A stretch of 64,000 nt of DNA from Dorea sp. D27 (GCF_001185345.1 NZ_KQ236743.1:1079263-1143262); one strand, 5' to 3'; numbered from the stretch's first letter, positions 9,262 to 18,120 are shown. Notes: generated by a model from the sequence alone, not told the origin. Program-made: numbers and translations.

Positions 9262-10374
9262 TCAATCCCTATCCCTCTTGAATTCATACATACGCTTGTC
9301 TGAAAGTTCCAGCAGTTCAGAGATGCTCTCAGCCTCATCCGGATATTTGGCCATACCTACAGATACTCCGAGAAAATCCATTTCATCTATCCTGACCTTG
9401 CCCGTATTCAGCTCTTCTATCTTTTTATAAAGCATGGCATCACAGGTCAGGCCGATGAACTCATCACCTGCAAATCTGAAAAACTGATCCTCTTCTTCGG
9501 AACACTCCCTCAGCATATCTGAAAATGCCCGCAGATAGCGGTCTCCAGACGCGTGCCCATAACGGTCATTGATAGATTTGAAATCATCCAGATCCAGAAA
9601 AATAAGGTAAAATGTCCCTTTCTCCGATGCCATCATATCCAGACTGCTTCTCAGCGCGATGCGGTTTCCAAGCTGCGTAAGACGGTCAATCCTTGTAAGC
9701 TCGCTCAGTTCCTGATTGTCGTCATCCGCCCTCAGGTAAGATACGCACAGGCTATATGATAGGATGATAAAACAAAGGAGGAGCATATAGACGAACAGCT
9801 TTCTGAGCATGGAGACATCCATTACCATCGTATTATTGTAGGCGATAATCAAGAGGAAGCTGACAATCGTATAGCGTATGAGCAGATTTTTCTGTCTCTT
9901 TCCCGCCTTCTGTATATAGCTGATAAACTGATGTTTAGAAAAGCGGAGGTACATCGGAAATGTCAGTGCATACAGCAGTGTCTGGGCCGCAAGGACCGTC
10001 CCGGCAAGATAACTCTCGTCAAACAGGTAGCCGATTCTGACTGCCATGGCAAATCCGGCAAGTCCGTACGAGAATGAATAAAACGCGATTATGATCCTGC
10101 TTTTGACATCGCCTGCATAGTTTACGAGCGCCGGGATAAAATACAGCACTCCCAAAACCATCAGACGGCCATTGCCATTGCCGTAGTCCGGCAGCCTCAC
10201 TGCTACAAATACCATAAAAAGCATCAGCAGCAGTGTGATGGCCACATATAGCCCCAATGACAAGAACAGGCTGTGCTTCTTGCGGGAAAGTGTCCAGATA
10301 GCTATAAATTCAACACTAATAATCTCTAAAACTGTCAAAACATTAAATACCATGTCCATACGTATAAACTCCAT
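9262..10374 (-). CDS. Membrane-bound GGDEF-domain protein (probable diguanylate cyclase)
   Basis: 370 residues; ATG 10374 lies behind an AGGAGGG site. About six or seven hydrophobic segments fill residues 1-205. A GGDEF domain follows (RIDRLTQLGNRIALRSSL at its start, FLDLDDFKSINDRYGHASGD in the core). The signature reads AGDEF rather than GGDEF; such variants are often active, but this is not certain. No RxxD inhibitory site precedes it, so product inhibition may be absent. It is divergent from a soluble PAS-GGDEF gene and followed by its own terminator. Confidence 0.8.
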   Translation of the reverse strand: MEFIRMDMVFNVLTVLEIISVEFIAIWTLSRKKHSLFLSLGLYVAITLLLMLFMVFVAVRLPDYGNGNGRLMVLGVLYFIPALVNYAGDVKSRIIIAFYSFSYGLAGFAMAVRIGYLFDESYLAGTVLAAQTLLYALTFPMYLRFSKHQFISYIQKAGKRQKNLLIRYTIVSFLLIIAYNNTMVMDVSMLRKLFVYMLLLCFIILSYSLCVSYLRADDDNQELSELTRIDRLTQLGNRIALRSSLDMMASEKGTFYLIFLDLDDFKSINDRYGHASGDRYLRAFSDMLRECSEEEDQFFRFAGDEFIGLTCDAMLYKKIEELNTGKVRIDEMDFLGVSVGMAKYPDEAESISELLELSDKRMYEFKRDRD

Positions 10375-10717
10375 CCAATCCCTCCTGCCAGCGTCAGTTT
10401 ACAAGGCAGCGGAACGGGGCGGACGTACGCCGACAGACATTAACGCCGCAAAAAGCCAACAATAACAGTGCAAGGCGTGTGTTCTCTCGTAAGCTGACGC
10501 AAACATATGACTTTATTATACATCAGCACCCTCTATATAGCCAGTTGAAAATCGACATGCGGTGTTCCATTTATTTACAGCATGATACGTAGTACTGCCT
10601 GTGTCATACAGGCGTATTCGGAATATATTAATATACCAATATAATTATGCATGATACAGCTTCAAAGCTGTAGCATGGCTATCAGCTTTCACTACAAAAC
10701 CTCTGGGAGAACATAAA
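10375..10717. other. Divergent intergenic region between two GGDEF genes
   Basis: 343 bp separate the starts of two oppositely transcribed GGDEF genes. The half near 10374 is GC-rich and the half near 10718 is AT-rich. The one clear structure is an inverted repeat at 10650-10677 (arms CATGATACAGCTT and AAGCTGTAGCATG, one mismatch) in the leader of the plus-strand gene. No U tract follows, so it is more likely an operator or leader hairpin than a terminator. No coding sequence is evident. Confidence 0.5.
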
Positions 10718-12790
10718 ATGGTTGTAAAAAATATGATGCAGAAACTGACGGAACAAGAAAGGATAAGTAAAGATATTCTGATTCAATTATTTGAAGAAAC
10801 ATTCAACGCAGGTGCACTATGCTGCAGAAACGCACCGGGATACCCTATCCTGTCGGCCAAAGGGAACCTCCCCTCTGTTCTTGGCTATGACACGGAGGAA
10901 TCGCTGCTGCAGGATAATGCATTGTTTGTCGGCCTCGTCTATGAAGAGGACAAAGATTCCGTGATTACGGTAATCGAGAAAGCTGTTGCTGAAAGCAGCA
11001 GCTTTTCCATTGAATTCAGATGCCGTACCACTGGCGGCATGCCGGTGCCGCTGTGCGGTGCTGTCATTTACCTGAAAAATACCGGACATATACTCTTATC
11101 TTTTATCAAGACTGACGAGACTATCTGGGACCGGATATTCCGCCTGCTTCCATGCGGAATCTGCCGTGTAGCTGCGGATAATGTATTCACGATACTGCAG
11201 GCCAATGAAATCTATTATGACATATATGGGTACACGTCTGCAGACGCGGCGGCGGCCGGCTTCACGGATGAGAAGTTCATTATCCACCCGGATGACTTCG
11301 AGACGGTCCGGCATAAGGTGGCGCGCTGTCTGGAACTTATGGATAGCCCTACCTTTGAGATAGAGCACCGGGTAATTATGAGAGACCACAGTACCGGATG
11401 GGTGCTCGTCAAGGGATATATCGACAAGGCGGGCAGTGATTACTGTCTCAACTGCGTGCTGCTTGACATCTCCGACCGCAAGAAAGCGGAGGAAGAGCTG
11501 CGAATCAGTGAAGAGCAGAACCGGATTGCATTCCTGTCGACAGATAACTATATGGACATCTATGATGTAAAGACACATGTTCTGGAACATCCTTACGACG
11601 ATGGCGAATATGAAAGGCCAAAACGGCTGGAAAATGTACCTTACAGCATAATCGCCGCAGGCCAGATTGAAGGCGACAGCATAAGGGATTATATGCAGTT
11701 GTTTGACTCAATGAATAGAGGGAATCCTGAAGGCCGATGCACGATACAGATGGCCGGCAGGGATGGGGGTGCTTTCGGCTGGTATGAGATAAAATACCGT
11801 CTGATTTTTGATAAATGTGGCAGCCCGGAACGCGCTATCCTTTCCTATAAAGATGTGACATCACAGCGGGAAAAGTCGTTTGCCTACGAGAAATGGAGCC
11901 GATTCTTCGAGCAGCAGAAAGCCAACAGCCTTGGCTATTATGAATATAATCTGACAAAGAATCTGTATGCCGGCAGCGAAGACAGCCTTTTGAACACGCT
12001 TCCAAGGCATATTCAAAGCTTTACGGAAGCTGTCAGCTACTATTTTGAACACTGTGTGTATGAAGAAGATCAGGAAAAATACTTGCGGTTCTACAGCCGC
12101 GACAGACTTCTGTCCGCATATTATTCCGGCACGAAGACGGATTATATCGAATACCGCCGTAAAAGGGACGGAGGCGCTATTTTCTGGGCGTCAGGAACGG
12201 TACAGCTCATATCCGATCCTTATACTGAAGATGTCCGCGCATTTATCCTTGTCCAGGACATAGATGAGAAGATACAGAAGCGTATCCGTCTGAAGAATCA
12301 GATTGAAATCGACTCTCTCACCACGCTCTTCAACAGGGGGACAGCCGTCAAGAAAATTACTGCCGGCCTGGCGGATAAGGACGCCGGCTCCCGCTCAATG
12401 CTTGCTATGCTGGACGTAGACCACTTCAAAGAAATCAACGACGCTTACGGACATCAGTTTGGGGACCGGGTGCTCGGCGATATTGGGAAAGTCCTGTCTT
12501 CGATGGCAGATACGCGTGATGTGTGCGGAAGGTTGGGTGGTGACGAATTCATCCTCTTCCTGACCGGAATATCTTCCACAGATGCCGCAGAAAGCAGGCT
12601 GCTTGATATAACAAGCTCCCTGAACATCGAATACGCCAATCCGGGCACCGCTGTCTCTGTCAGTGTAGGCGCGGTCTATCCATGCGGCGGCCTTACGTTT
12701 GATGTCTCCTATTCAGAGGCGGACGCCGCCCTGTATGAGTCCAAAAAAGGCGGGCGAAACCGATTTGTTCTTAAACGCAGAATCCCGTAA
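10718..12790 (+). CDS. Soluble multi-PAS GGDEF protein (diguanylate cyclase)
   Basis: 690 residues with no membrane segment. PAS-like modules occupy about residues 25-130, 140-255 (IYYDIYGYTSADAAAAGF... and a PAC-type ending CVLLDISDRKKAEEEL), 265-385 and 395-525. A linker then leads to the GGDEF domain (about 525-690) with DSLTTLFNRGTAVKKI, LDVDHFKEINDAYGHQFGD and an intact signature GRLGGDEF. At the inhibitory-site position the residues are DTRD rather than RxxD, so feedback control may be lost. The PAS modules presumably sense a cytosolic ligand or redox state. No EAL or HD-GYP hydrolase is encoded nearby. Confidence 0.85.
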   Translation: MVVKNMMQKLTEQERISKDILIQLFEETFNAGALCCRNAPGYPILSAKGNLPSVLGYDTEESLLQDNALFVGLVYEEDKDSVITVIEKAVAESSSFSIEFRCRTTGGMPVPLCGAVIYLKNTGHILLSFIKTDETIWDRIFRLLPCGICRVAADNVFTILQANEIYYDIYGYTSADAAAAGFTDEKFIIHPDDFETVRHKVARCLELMDSPTFEIEHRVIMRDHSTGWVLVKGYIDKAGSDYCLNCVLLDISDRKKAEEELRISEEQNRIAFLSTDNYMDIYDVKTHVLEHPYDDGEYERPKRLENVPYSIIAAGQIEGDSIRDYMQLFDSMNRGNPEGRCTIQMAGRDGGAFGWYEIKYRLIFDKCGSPERAILSYKDVTSQREKSFAYEKWSRFFEQQKANSLGYYEYNLTKNLYAGSEDSLLNTLPRHIQSFTEAVSYYFEHCVYEEDQEKYLRFYSRDRLLSAYYSGTKTDYIEYRRKRDGGAIFWASGTVQLISDPYTEDVRAFILVQDIDEKIQKRIRLKNQIEIDSLTTLFNRGTAVKKITAGLADKDAGSRSMLAMLDVDHFKEINDAYGHQFGDRVLGDIGKVLSSMADTRDVCGRLGGDEFILFLTGISSTDAAESRLLDITSSLNIEYANPGTAVSVSVGAVYPCGGLTFDVSYSEADAALYESKKGGRNRFVLKRRIP

Positions 12791-12795
12791 CAGCA

Positions 12796-12843
12796 GGGAA
12801 GCGGATAGACGCTACTGTCCATCCGCTTCCCCGCAACATTTTT
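12796..12843 (+). terminator. Terminator of the PAS-GGDEF gene
   Basis: Arms GGGAAGCGGAT (12796-12806) and ATCCGCTTCCC (12821-12831), with a T-rich stretch ending at 12843. It begins 5 bp after the stop codon. Confidence 0.7.
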
Positions 12844-12920
12844 AGCGGTATGGCATCTTACCCGTTCTAAATCCTTTTTGTCTGTATATTATCATTTATT
12901 CTTTAATTTGCAAAACATAT

Positions 12921-13400
12921 CTACTTATGATATGGCTCACCGTTCATAATCCGATAGCTTCGGTATATCTGCTCCAGCAATATGACGCGCATCAGCTGGT
13001 GCGGGAATGTCATATTGGAGAAGCTCAGCTTGTAATCAGAACGTTTTGTAACAGCCTCATGAAGGCCAAGAGAACCTCCTATGACAAACGTGATGCTGCT
13101 CGTCCCGTCAATCCCGAGCCTGCCAAGCTTGCGGGACAGGACGGCGGAATCTGGCTGCTCCCCATCAATCTCCAGCGTAATCACATAGTCTGTTTCTTTG
13201 ATGTGCTTCAGCAGGCGCATAGCTTCCTTCTCTTTAATCTGGCACTCAAGCGCCTCTCCCGCCTTATCCGGCGTCTTTTCATCCTGGACCTCGATAATGT
13301 CCAGTCTGCAGTAGCGGCCAAGACGCTTCTTAAATTCATCGACCGCCTGCCGGTAAAATCTTTCCTTCACTTTTCCAACTGCAAGTATCGTAATATGCAT
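12921..13400 (-). CDS. rlmH: 23S rRNA pseudouridine-1915 N3-methyltransferase RlmH
   Basis: 159 residues from ATG 13400 (MHITILAVGK), the usual family length; the in-frame ATG at 13409 sits too close to the ribosome site. The SPOUT-fold features are clear: the SAM-binding loop FVIGGSLGLHEAV and the C-terminal block MTFPHQLMRVILLEQIYRSYRI, ending with the conserved NGEPYHK. RlmH methylates pseudouridine 1915 in helix 69 of 23S rRNA on assembled 70S ribosomes. It follows the ZIP transporter gene by 59 bp on the same strand. Confidence 0.95.
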   Translation of the reverse strand: MHITILAVGKVKERFYRQAVDEFKKRLGRYCRLDIIEVQDEKTPDKAGEALECQIKEKEAMRLLKHIKETDYVITLEIDGEQPDSAVLSRKLGRLGIDGTSSITFVIGGSLGLHEAVTKRSDYKLSFSNMTFPHQLMRVILLEQIYRSYRIMNGEPYHK

Positions 13401-13459
13401 GTACTTCATTTCCCTTCTTCCGTATATCACATACCTGTGGCACGATTATCTCTGTCGTA

Positions 13460-14236
13460 TCAGCCAAGAGCCACATCGAGAACCATCATAAGCACGAACC
13501 CTAATGCAAATCCGATAGTGCCTATATTGCTGTGGCTTCCTTCTGCCGATTCGGGAATCAGCTCTTCCACCACGACATAGATCATGGCTCCGGCCGCGAA
13601 CGCCAGCAGATAGGGCAGTATCGGCGTGATGTAGGCCGCCAGGAGAACGGTGATTCCCCCTGCTATCGGTTCCACGATTCCTGACATCGTACCGTACAGG
13701 AACGCCTTTCCTCTTCCGTTGCCTTCGCTTCGAATCGGCAGCGATACGATGAAGCCCTCCGGCAGATTCTGTATCGCGATTCCGATAGACAGCGCAAAGG
13801 CCCCCGCCACCGTGACATTGGTGTTGTGGGTCAGCAGCCCGGCAAACACGGCACCACTTGATATACCTTCCGGTATATTATGTATGGTGACCGCAAGCAC
13901 GAGCATGGTGGATTTCTTCAGTGTACACTTTGGCCCTTCCGTCTCGTCGCACCCGATGTGCAGATGAGGGATAGCCCTGTCCAGAAGAAGCAGAAATGCG
14001 ATACCGATGACGAATCCCACGGCCGCCGGTACGAATGCAAATCTGCCCATGGCTTCGGACATGTCCATGGCTGGTATGAGCAGCGACCATACAGAAGCAG
14101 CGACCATGACGCCGGCCGCAAATCCGAGCAGCGCTTTCTGAATCAACGGCTTCAGCTCTCTTCGCATGAACAGAACGCACGCCGCTCCTGCGGTCGTGCC
14201 GATAAAAGGAATCATCAGGCCCCAAAATATTGTCAT
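13460..14236 (-). CDS. ZIP-family divalent metal transporter
   Basis: 258 residues from ATG 14236, preceded by GAAGG. About eight membrane segments are predicted. The two metal-site motifs are HNIPEG in one helix and QNLPEG in the next, with VVEELIPE near the C-terminus. A His/Asp/Cys-containing loop (HLHIGCDETEGPKC) lies on one face before the HNIPEG helix and may serve as the metal-sensing or selectivity loop. This layout matches the GufA/ZupT branch, which imports zinc and often iron or manganese. No Zur or Fur box was recognised upstream. Confidence 0.9.
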   Translation of the reverse strand: MTIFWGLMIPFIGTTAGAACVLFMRRELKPLIQKALLGFAAGVMVAASVWSLLIPAMDMSEAMGRFAFVPAAVGFVIGIAFLLLLDRAIPHLHIGCDETEGPKCTLKKSTMLVLAVTIHNIPEGISSGAVFAGLLTHNTNVTVAGAFALSIGIAIQNLPEGFIVSLPIRSEGNGRGKAFLYGTMSGIVEPIAGGITVLLAAYITPILPYLLAFAAGAMIYVVVEELIPESAEGSHSNIGTIGFALGFVLMMVLDVALG

Positions 14237-14334
14237 ATATATTAAACCTTCTTTCTTAATTGTAATTTTCCACATAATCATACCATATTCACCGGCAGCG
14301 GTATAGGGTAAAATTCAAGAAGAAAATGTGGCGT

Positions 14335-14371
14335 AAAAAAGGACCGCGGCGCCTTATTCAGGCAGCGGTCC
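14335..14371 (-). terminator. Rho-independent terminator after nfnB
   Basis: Arms GGACCGC (14341-14347) and GCGGTCC (14365-14371); on the minus strand the stem is followed by six T (14335-14340). It begins 27 bp past the nfnB stop. Confidence 0.75.
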
Positions 14372-14398
14372 CTTATACGTCATAACGGTGTTTTGTAT

Positions 14399-15787
14399 TT
14401 ATTTGTTGCTCAGCAGCTCATGGATTCCTTTCGCGCCTGCTTTACCGGCTCCCATTGCAAGGATTACCGTCGCTGCGCCTGTAACGGCATCTCCGCCGGC
14501 ATATACGCATGCCTTTGTTGTCTGGCCGTTCTCTTCTTCTGCCACGATGCATTTTCTCCTGTTAGTCTCCAGCCCTTTTGTTGTGGATGCAATCAGCGGA
14601 TTCGGAGAGGTTCCAAGTGACATGATGACAGTGTCAAGCTCTATCTCATACTCAGATCCCGGAATCTCCACGGGACGTCTTCTTCCTGAAGCATCAGGCT
14701 CGCCCAGTTCCATCTTGATTACCCTCATGCCGCATACCCATCCGTTTTCATCAACGAGGATTTCCTTTGGATTCGTTAGGAGGTTAAAGATGATCCCTTC
14801 CTCCATCGCGTGATGTACCTCCTCCACTCTGGCCGGAAGCTCGGCTTCGCTTCTCCTGTATACGATGTGTACTTCAGCGCCGAGACGGAGGGCTGTCCTA
14901 GCCGCGTCCATCGCCACGTTGCCACCGCCTACGACTGCAACTTTCCTGCCGGCTGCAATCGGCGTGTCATAGCTGTCATCGAACGCCTTCATCAGGTTGC
15001 TTCTTGTCAGGTATTCATTGGCAGAGAATACTCCGTTCGCAGTCTCACCCGGAATTCCCATGAACATCGGAAGGCCTGCACCTGAACCGATAAACACAGC
15101 CTCGAATTTTTCTTCTTCCATGAGCTGGTCAATCGTAGTGGACTTGCCAATTACGACATTAGTCTCAAACTTAACTCCAAGCTCTTTTACCTTTTCAATC
15201 TCTTTCTTAACTACCTTCTCTTTCGGAAGACGGAATTCAGGTATACCGTACACAAGGACGCCGCCAAGCTCATGAAGCGCTTCAAATACGGTCACGTCAT
15301 ATCCCATCTTTGCCAGGTCGCCGGCACACGTAAGCCCTGACGGGCCGGAACCGATAACGGCAACCTTATGGCCGTTCGTCTTTTCCGCCTTCTGAGGCTT
15401 GATATCATGCTCCAGAGCATAATCGGCCACAAAACGCTCCAGTTTTCCGATGGAGACGGGTTCCCCCTTAATCCCGCGGATGCATTTGCATTCACACTGG
15501 GATTCCTGAGGACATACGCGTCCGCAGATAGCCGGAAGCGCCGAGGACTCTCCTATCACCTTATACGCTCCTTCGATATCCCCTTCTTTTACTTTTGAAA
15601 TAAATCCAGGTATATCGATTGCGACAGGGCAGCCCTGGATGCATTTCGCATTCTTGCAGTTCAGGCAGCGGACTGCCTCTTCCATCGCCTCTTCTTTATC
15701 ATATCCGTAGCAGACTTCCTCAAAGTTAGTCGCTCTTACCTTTGCCTCCTGTTCTCTGACAGGAACTTTCTTCAATACATCAGCCAT
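14399..15787 (-). CDS. nfnB: NADH-dependent reduced ferredoxin:NADP+ oxidoreductase, large subunit NfnB (glutamate-synthase-small-subunit-like)
   Basis: 462 residues. N-terminal iron-sulfur ligands are CLNCKNAKCIQGCP and CGRVCPQESQCECKC, binding two [4Fe-4S] clusters. An FAD-binding loop (VIGSGPSGLTCAGDL) and a nucleotide-binding loop (VVGGGNVAMDAARTAL) follow, with a C-terminal YAGGDAVTGAATVI. Alone the sequence resembles glutamate synthase small subunit, but overlap with the gene for the NfnA partner (TAATG junction) and absence of a GltB gene mark it as NfnB. The complex bifurcates electrons between NADPH, NAD+ and ferredoxin in the cytosol, linking NADPH supply to fermentation. Confidence 0.9.
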   Translation of the reverse strand: MADVLKKVPVREQEAKVRATNFEEVCYGYDKEEAMEEAVRCLNCKNAKCIQGCPVAIDIPGFISKVKEGDIEGAYKVIGESSALPAICGRVCPQESQCECKCIRGIKGEPVSIGKLERFVADYALEHDIKPQKAEKTNGHKVAVIGSGPSGLTCAGDLAKMGYDVTVFEALHELGGVLVYGIPEFRLPKEKVVKKEIEKVKELGVKFETNVVIGKSTTIDQLMEEEKFEAVFIGSGAGLPMFMGIPGETANGVFSANEYLTRSNLMKAFDDSYDTPIAAGRKVAVVGGGNVAMDAARTALRLGAEVHIVYRRSEAELPARVEEVHHAMEEGIIFNLLTNPKEILVDENGWVCGMRVIKMELGEPDASGRRRPVEIPGSEYEIELDTVIMSLGTSPNPLIASTTKGLETNRRKCIVAEEENGQTTKACVYAGGDAVTGAATVILAMGAGKAGAKGIHELLSNK

Positions 15788-16674
15788 TAGTTGTCACCTC
15801 CGCAGTTGCCACATCCGCCGTGATGGGTGTCGCCTTCTCGTAATTTCAGCAGCGCTCGACCTTCCTGTGTCTTGTACATCTGCTGTCTCTTCATCGCCTC
15901 ATCAAAATTGACGAGATGTCCGTCAAATTCCGGACCGTCAACACATGCAAACTTTATGTCTTCTCCCACATGGAGGCGGCATGCTCCGCACATTCCGGTT
16001 CCGTCTACCATTATCGGGTTCATGCTGACGATGGTCGGAATGCCGAGCTTCTTCGTCAGCAGACAGACGAACTTCATCATGATCATAGGGCCGATTGCCA
16101 CGCAGACATCATATTTGTTCCCTTCTTCTACCAGCTTCTCGATCTTTGTCGTGACCATGCCTGCATGGCCGTATGTACCGTCATCCGTACAAGAATAGTA
16201 GTTGCCTGCCACAGCCTTCATCTCGTCTTCGAGGATGAGCATGTCTTTTGTTTTGGATCCTACGATGACATCCACATCCACTCCGTGCTCATGGAGCCAT
16301 TTTATCTGAGGGTACACAGGGGCCGCGCCGACACCTCCGCCAACAAACAGCATCTTTTTATTTTTCAGGCTCTCGATGTCCTCATGTATGAAATCAGACG
16401 GGCAGCCGAGAGGGCCTGTGAAATCTCTGAAAGAATCTCCTGCTTTCAGTCCGGCCATCTTTTCCGTGGACGCGCCTACTGTCTGGAATACGATCGTGAT
16501 TGTTCCGGCTTCCTTGTCATAGTCACATATCGTAAGTGGGATCCTCTCCCCTTTTTCATCCATTTTCACGATGACAAACTGGCCCGGCTCGCAATGCCTT
16601 GCGATACGCGGCGCTTCTACGTCCATAAGATAAATCTTATCAGCCGGATTTTCGGCTTTTAATATCTTGTACAT
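15787..16674 (-). CDS. nfnA: Ferredoxin:NADP+ oxidoreductase small subunit NfnA (SudB-like)
   Basis: 295 residues with an N-terminal FAD-binding domain of the ferredoxin-NADP reductase type (residues 1 to about 100), an NAD-binding domain with FVGGGVGAAPVYPQIK, and a C-terminal [2Fe-2S] site in VDGTGMCGACRLHVG...FACVDG. Only three Cys are present in that block; an Asp just before them is consistent with the Asp/3-Cys ligation described for the Thermotoga enzyme. The tail is HHGGCGNCGG, an extra Cys/His-rich end. It is the first gene of the nfnAB operon, behind AGGAGGAAA. Confidence 0.9.
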   Translation of the reverse strand: MYKILKAENPADKIYLMDVEAPRIARHCEPGQFVIVKMDEKGERIPLTICDYDKEAGTITIVFQTVGASTEKMAGLKAGDSFRDFTGPLGCPSDFIHEDIESLKNKKMLFVGGGVGAAPVYPQIKWLHEHGVDVDVIVGSKTKDMLILEDEMKAVAGNYYSCTDDGTYGHAGMVTTKIEKLVEEGNKYDVCVAIGPMIMMKFVCLLTKKLGIPTIVSMNPIMVDGTGMCGACRLHVGEDIKFACVDGPEFDGHLVNFDEAMKRQQMYKTQEGRALLKLREGDTHHGGCGNCGGDN

Positions 16675-16706
16675 CTCGTTTCCTCCTAATATTTAATACT
16701 TATTCC

Positions 16707-16735
16707 ATAATAATGCATATATTACGAAATATCAA
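16707..16735 (-). promoter_or_regulatory. Sigma-A-type promoter of nfnAB
   Basis: On the minus strand, TTGATA (16730-16735), a 17-bp spacer and TATTAT (16707-16712), about 30 bp upstream of the nfnA start. No Rex-like box was seen in it. Confidence 0.55.
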
Positions 16736-16770
16736 GTGGCTTATTTGCCTGGGTGACAAATATCCTCACT

Positions 16771-16800
16771 AAAAAACAGGCGCTTTACGGCACCTGTCTT
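16771..16800 (-). terminator. Terminator of the alcohol dehydrogenase gene
   Basis: Minus strand: imperfect hairpin with ACAGG/CCTGT ends (16776-16797), followed by six T (16771-16776). It starts 14 bp past the dehydrogenase stop at 16814. Confidence 0.6.
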
Positions 16801-16813
16801 CTATTTATTTATG

Positions 16814-18004
16814 TTAAAAATCGACTTCTGTTCCGTCATATATGCACGTAAATAACTTTTCCATGGCAGCCGGATCAATCGGGCGCGGGTTAGAACCTGT
16901 ACATGCATCGCCGACGGCAAGCTCTGATATGTTTGCAATCTTTTCCTTAAACTCGTCTTCCAGGATGCCGAACTCCTTCAGTGTCTTAGGAATGTCGAAC
17001 TCTGCATTCATGGCATCTATCTTCTTGCACAGGCTGTTGATCAGCGCTTGCTCAGATGTTCCGTCAAGCCCCATTCGGCGCGCGATTTCGGCATATCGGG
17101 ACGCGGCCGCGGCATCCTTTGCATTATATTTGATCACATATGGCAGATACATGGCATTGGCACATCCGTGGGTGATATGGCCAGTGGAAAATGCCGCCCC
17201 CGTCTTATGAGCCATAGAGTGCACGATGCCGAGCAGCGCGTTTGAAAATGCCATTCCCGCAAGACACTGTGCATAGTGCATCTGTTCCCTGGCCGTCATA
17301 TTTCCATGATAGGAGGCAGGCAGATAGTCAAGTACCATTTCAATCGCCTGCAGTGCAAGAGGATCCGTGAAAGCACAGTTCAAGGTTGAGACATAAGCCT
17401 CAATCGCATGTGTCAGCGCGTCCATCCCCGTATAAGCCACCTGCTTCACCGGGAGCCCTTCCACCAGTTCAGGGTCGACAATCGCCACGTCCGGCGTAAT
17501 GTTAAAATCAGCAAGGGGATATTTTACTCCGGTTTCATAGTTTGTGATAACTGAAAATGCCGTAACCTCAGTTGCGGTCCCTGATGTAGATGGAATCGCC
17601 GCGAATTTTGCCTTCTGCCTCAGTTCAGGGAAGTTGAATGGAATGCAGAGATCCTCGAAGGTCGTGTCTGGATATTCGTAAAAAGCCCACATGGCCTTTG
17701 CCGCGTCTATTGGCGATCCTCCACCCATGGATACGATCCAGTCAGGCTCGAACTTACGCATAGCCTCCGCGCCTTTCATGACAGTCTCTACGGACGGATC
17801 TGGTTCCACTCCTTCAAACAGCTCAACCTCCATCCCCGCTTCCTTCAGATATCCAACCGCTTTGTCCAGGAATCCCTGGCGCTTCATAGAGCCGCCGCCC
17901 ACGACAAGAATCGCTTTCCTTCCCTTCAGATTCTTCAATTCTTCCAGACAGCCTTTTCCATGATAAACGTCTCTTGGTAATGTAAATCTGCTCATTGTCC
18001 GCAT
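16814..18004 (-). CDS. Iron-containing alcohol dehydrogenase (type III, butanol/lactaldehyde group)
   Basis: 396 residues, usual family length. The dinucleotide-binding motif is MGGGSPIDAAKAMW. Metal ligands are visible as the Asp in FNITPDVAIVDPEL, His in DALTHAIEAYVS, His in GIVHSMAHKTG and His in STGHITHGCANAM. Such enzymes reduce aldehydes to alcohols with NAD(P)H and dispose of reductant in fermentation; the exact substrate cannot be read. The gene is monocistronic. Its promoter carries two Rex-like operators, pointing to induction at high NADH/NAD+ by release of the Rex repressor encoded at 32 kb. Confidence 0.9.
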   Translation of the reverse strand: MRTMSRFTLPRDVYHGKGCLEELKNLKGRKAILVVGGGSMKRQGFLDKAVGYLKEAGMEVELFEGVEPDPSVETVMKGAEAMRKFEPDWIVSMGGGSPIDAAKAMWAFYEYPDTTFEDLCIPFNFPELRQKAKFAAIPSTSGTATEVTAFSVITNYETGVKYPLADFNITPDVAIVDPELVEGLPVKQVAYTGMDALTHAIEAYVSTLNCAFTDPLALQAIEMVLDYLPASYHGNMTAREQMHYAQCLAGMAFSNALLGIVHSMAHKTGAAFSTGHITHGCANAMYLPYVIKYNAKDAAAASRYAEIARRMGLDGTSEQALINSLCKKIDAMNAEFDIPKTLKEFGILEDEFKEKIANISELAVGDACTGSNPRPIDPAAMEKLFTCIYDGTEVDF

Positions 18005-18019
18005 CTCCTTTTGAATTAT

Positions 18020-18037
18020 TTGTTAATTATTTATCAA
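18020..18037. promoter_or_regulatory. Rex-like operator 2 in the leader of the alcohol dehydrogenase gene
   Basis: On the minus strand it reads TTGATAA-ATAA-TTAACAA, 13 of 14 positions of the Rex consensus TTGTTAA-N4-TTAACAA. It lies between the -10 box and the ribosome binding site. Confidence 0.65.
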
Positions 18038-18046
18038 TATATGTAT

Positions 18047-18075
18047 ATTATAGTCCTGTTAAATAATTAACGCAA
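18047..18075 (-). promoter_or_regulatory. Promoter of the iron alcohol dehydrogenase
   Basis: Minus strand: TTGCGT (18070-18075), a 17-bp spacer, and TATAAT (18047-18052), about 43 bp before the start codon. It is overlapped by Rex-like operator 1. Confidence 0.6.
18056..18073. promoter_or_regulatory. Rex-like operator 1 over the alcohol dehydrogenase promoter
   Basis: Core GTTAA-N4-TTAAC is complete; read on the plus strand it is CTGTTAA-ATAA-TTAACGC, 11 of 14 consensus positions. It covers part of the -35 box and the spacer, where a bound repressor would exclude RNA polymerase. Confidence 0.6.
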
Positions 18076-18120
18076 TACCATAAATGGAAATTCTTGCATT
18101 TATTTTCGTACAATTTGATA

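Noticed and set aside
10430-10500. Possible c-di-GMP (GEMM-I) riboswitch beside the GGDEF genes, because of a GCAAAAAGCC-like stretch.
   Set aside because: The conserved GACGCAAAGCCA core, tetraloop and receptor could not be matched on either strand.
14399-15787. Naming this gene gltD (glutamate synthase small subunit).
   Set aside because: It overlaps an NfnA-type gene and no gltB is present, so NfnB is the better reading.
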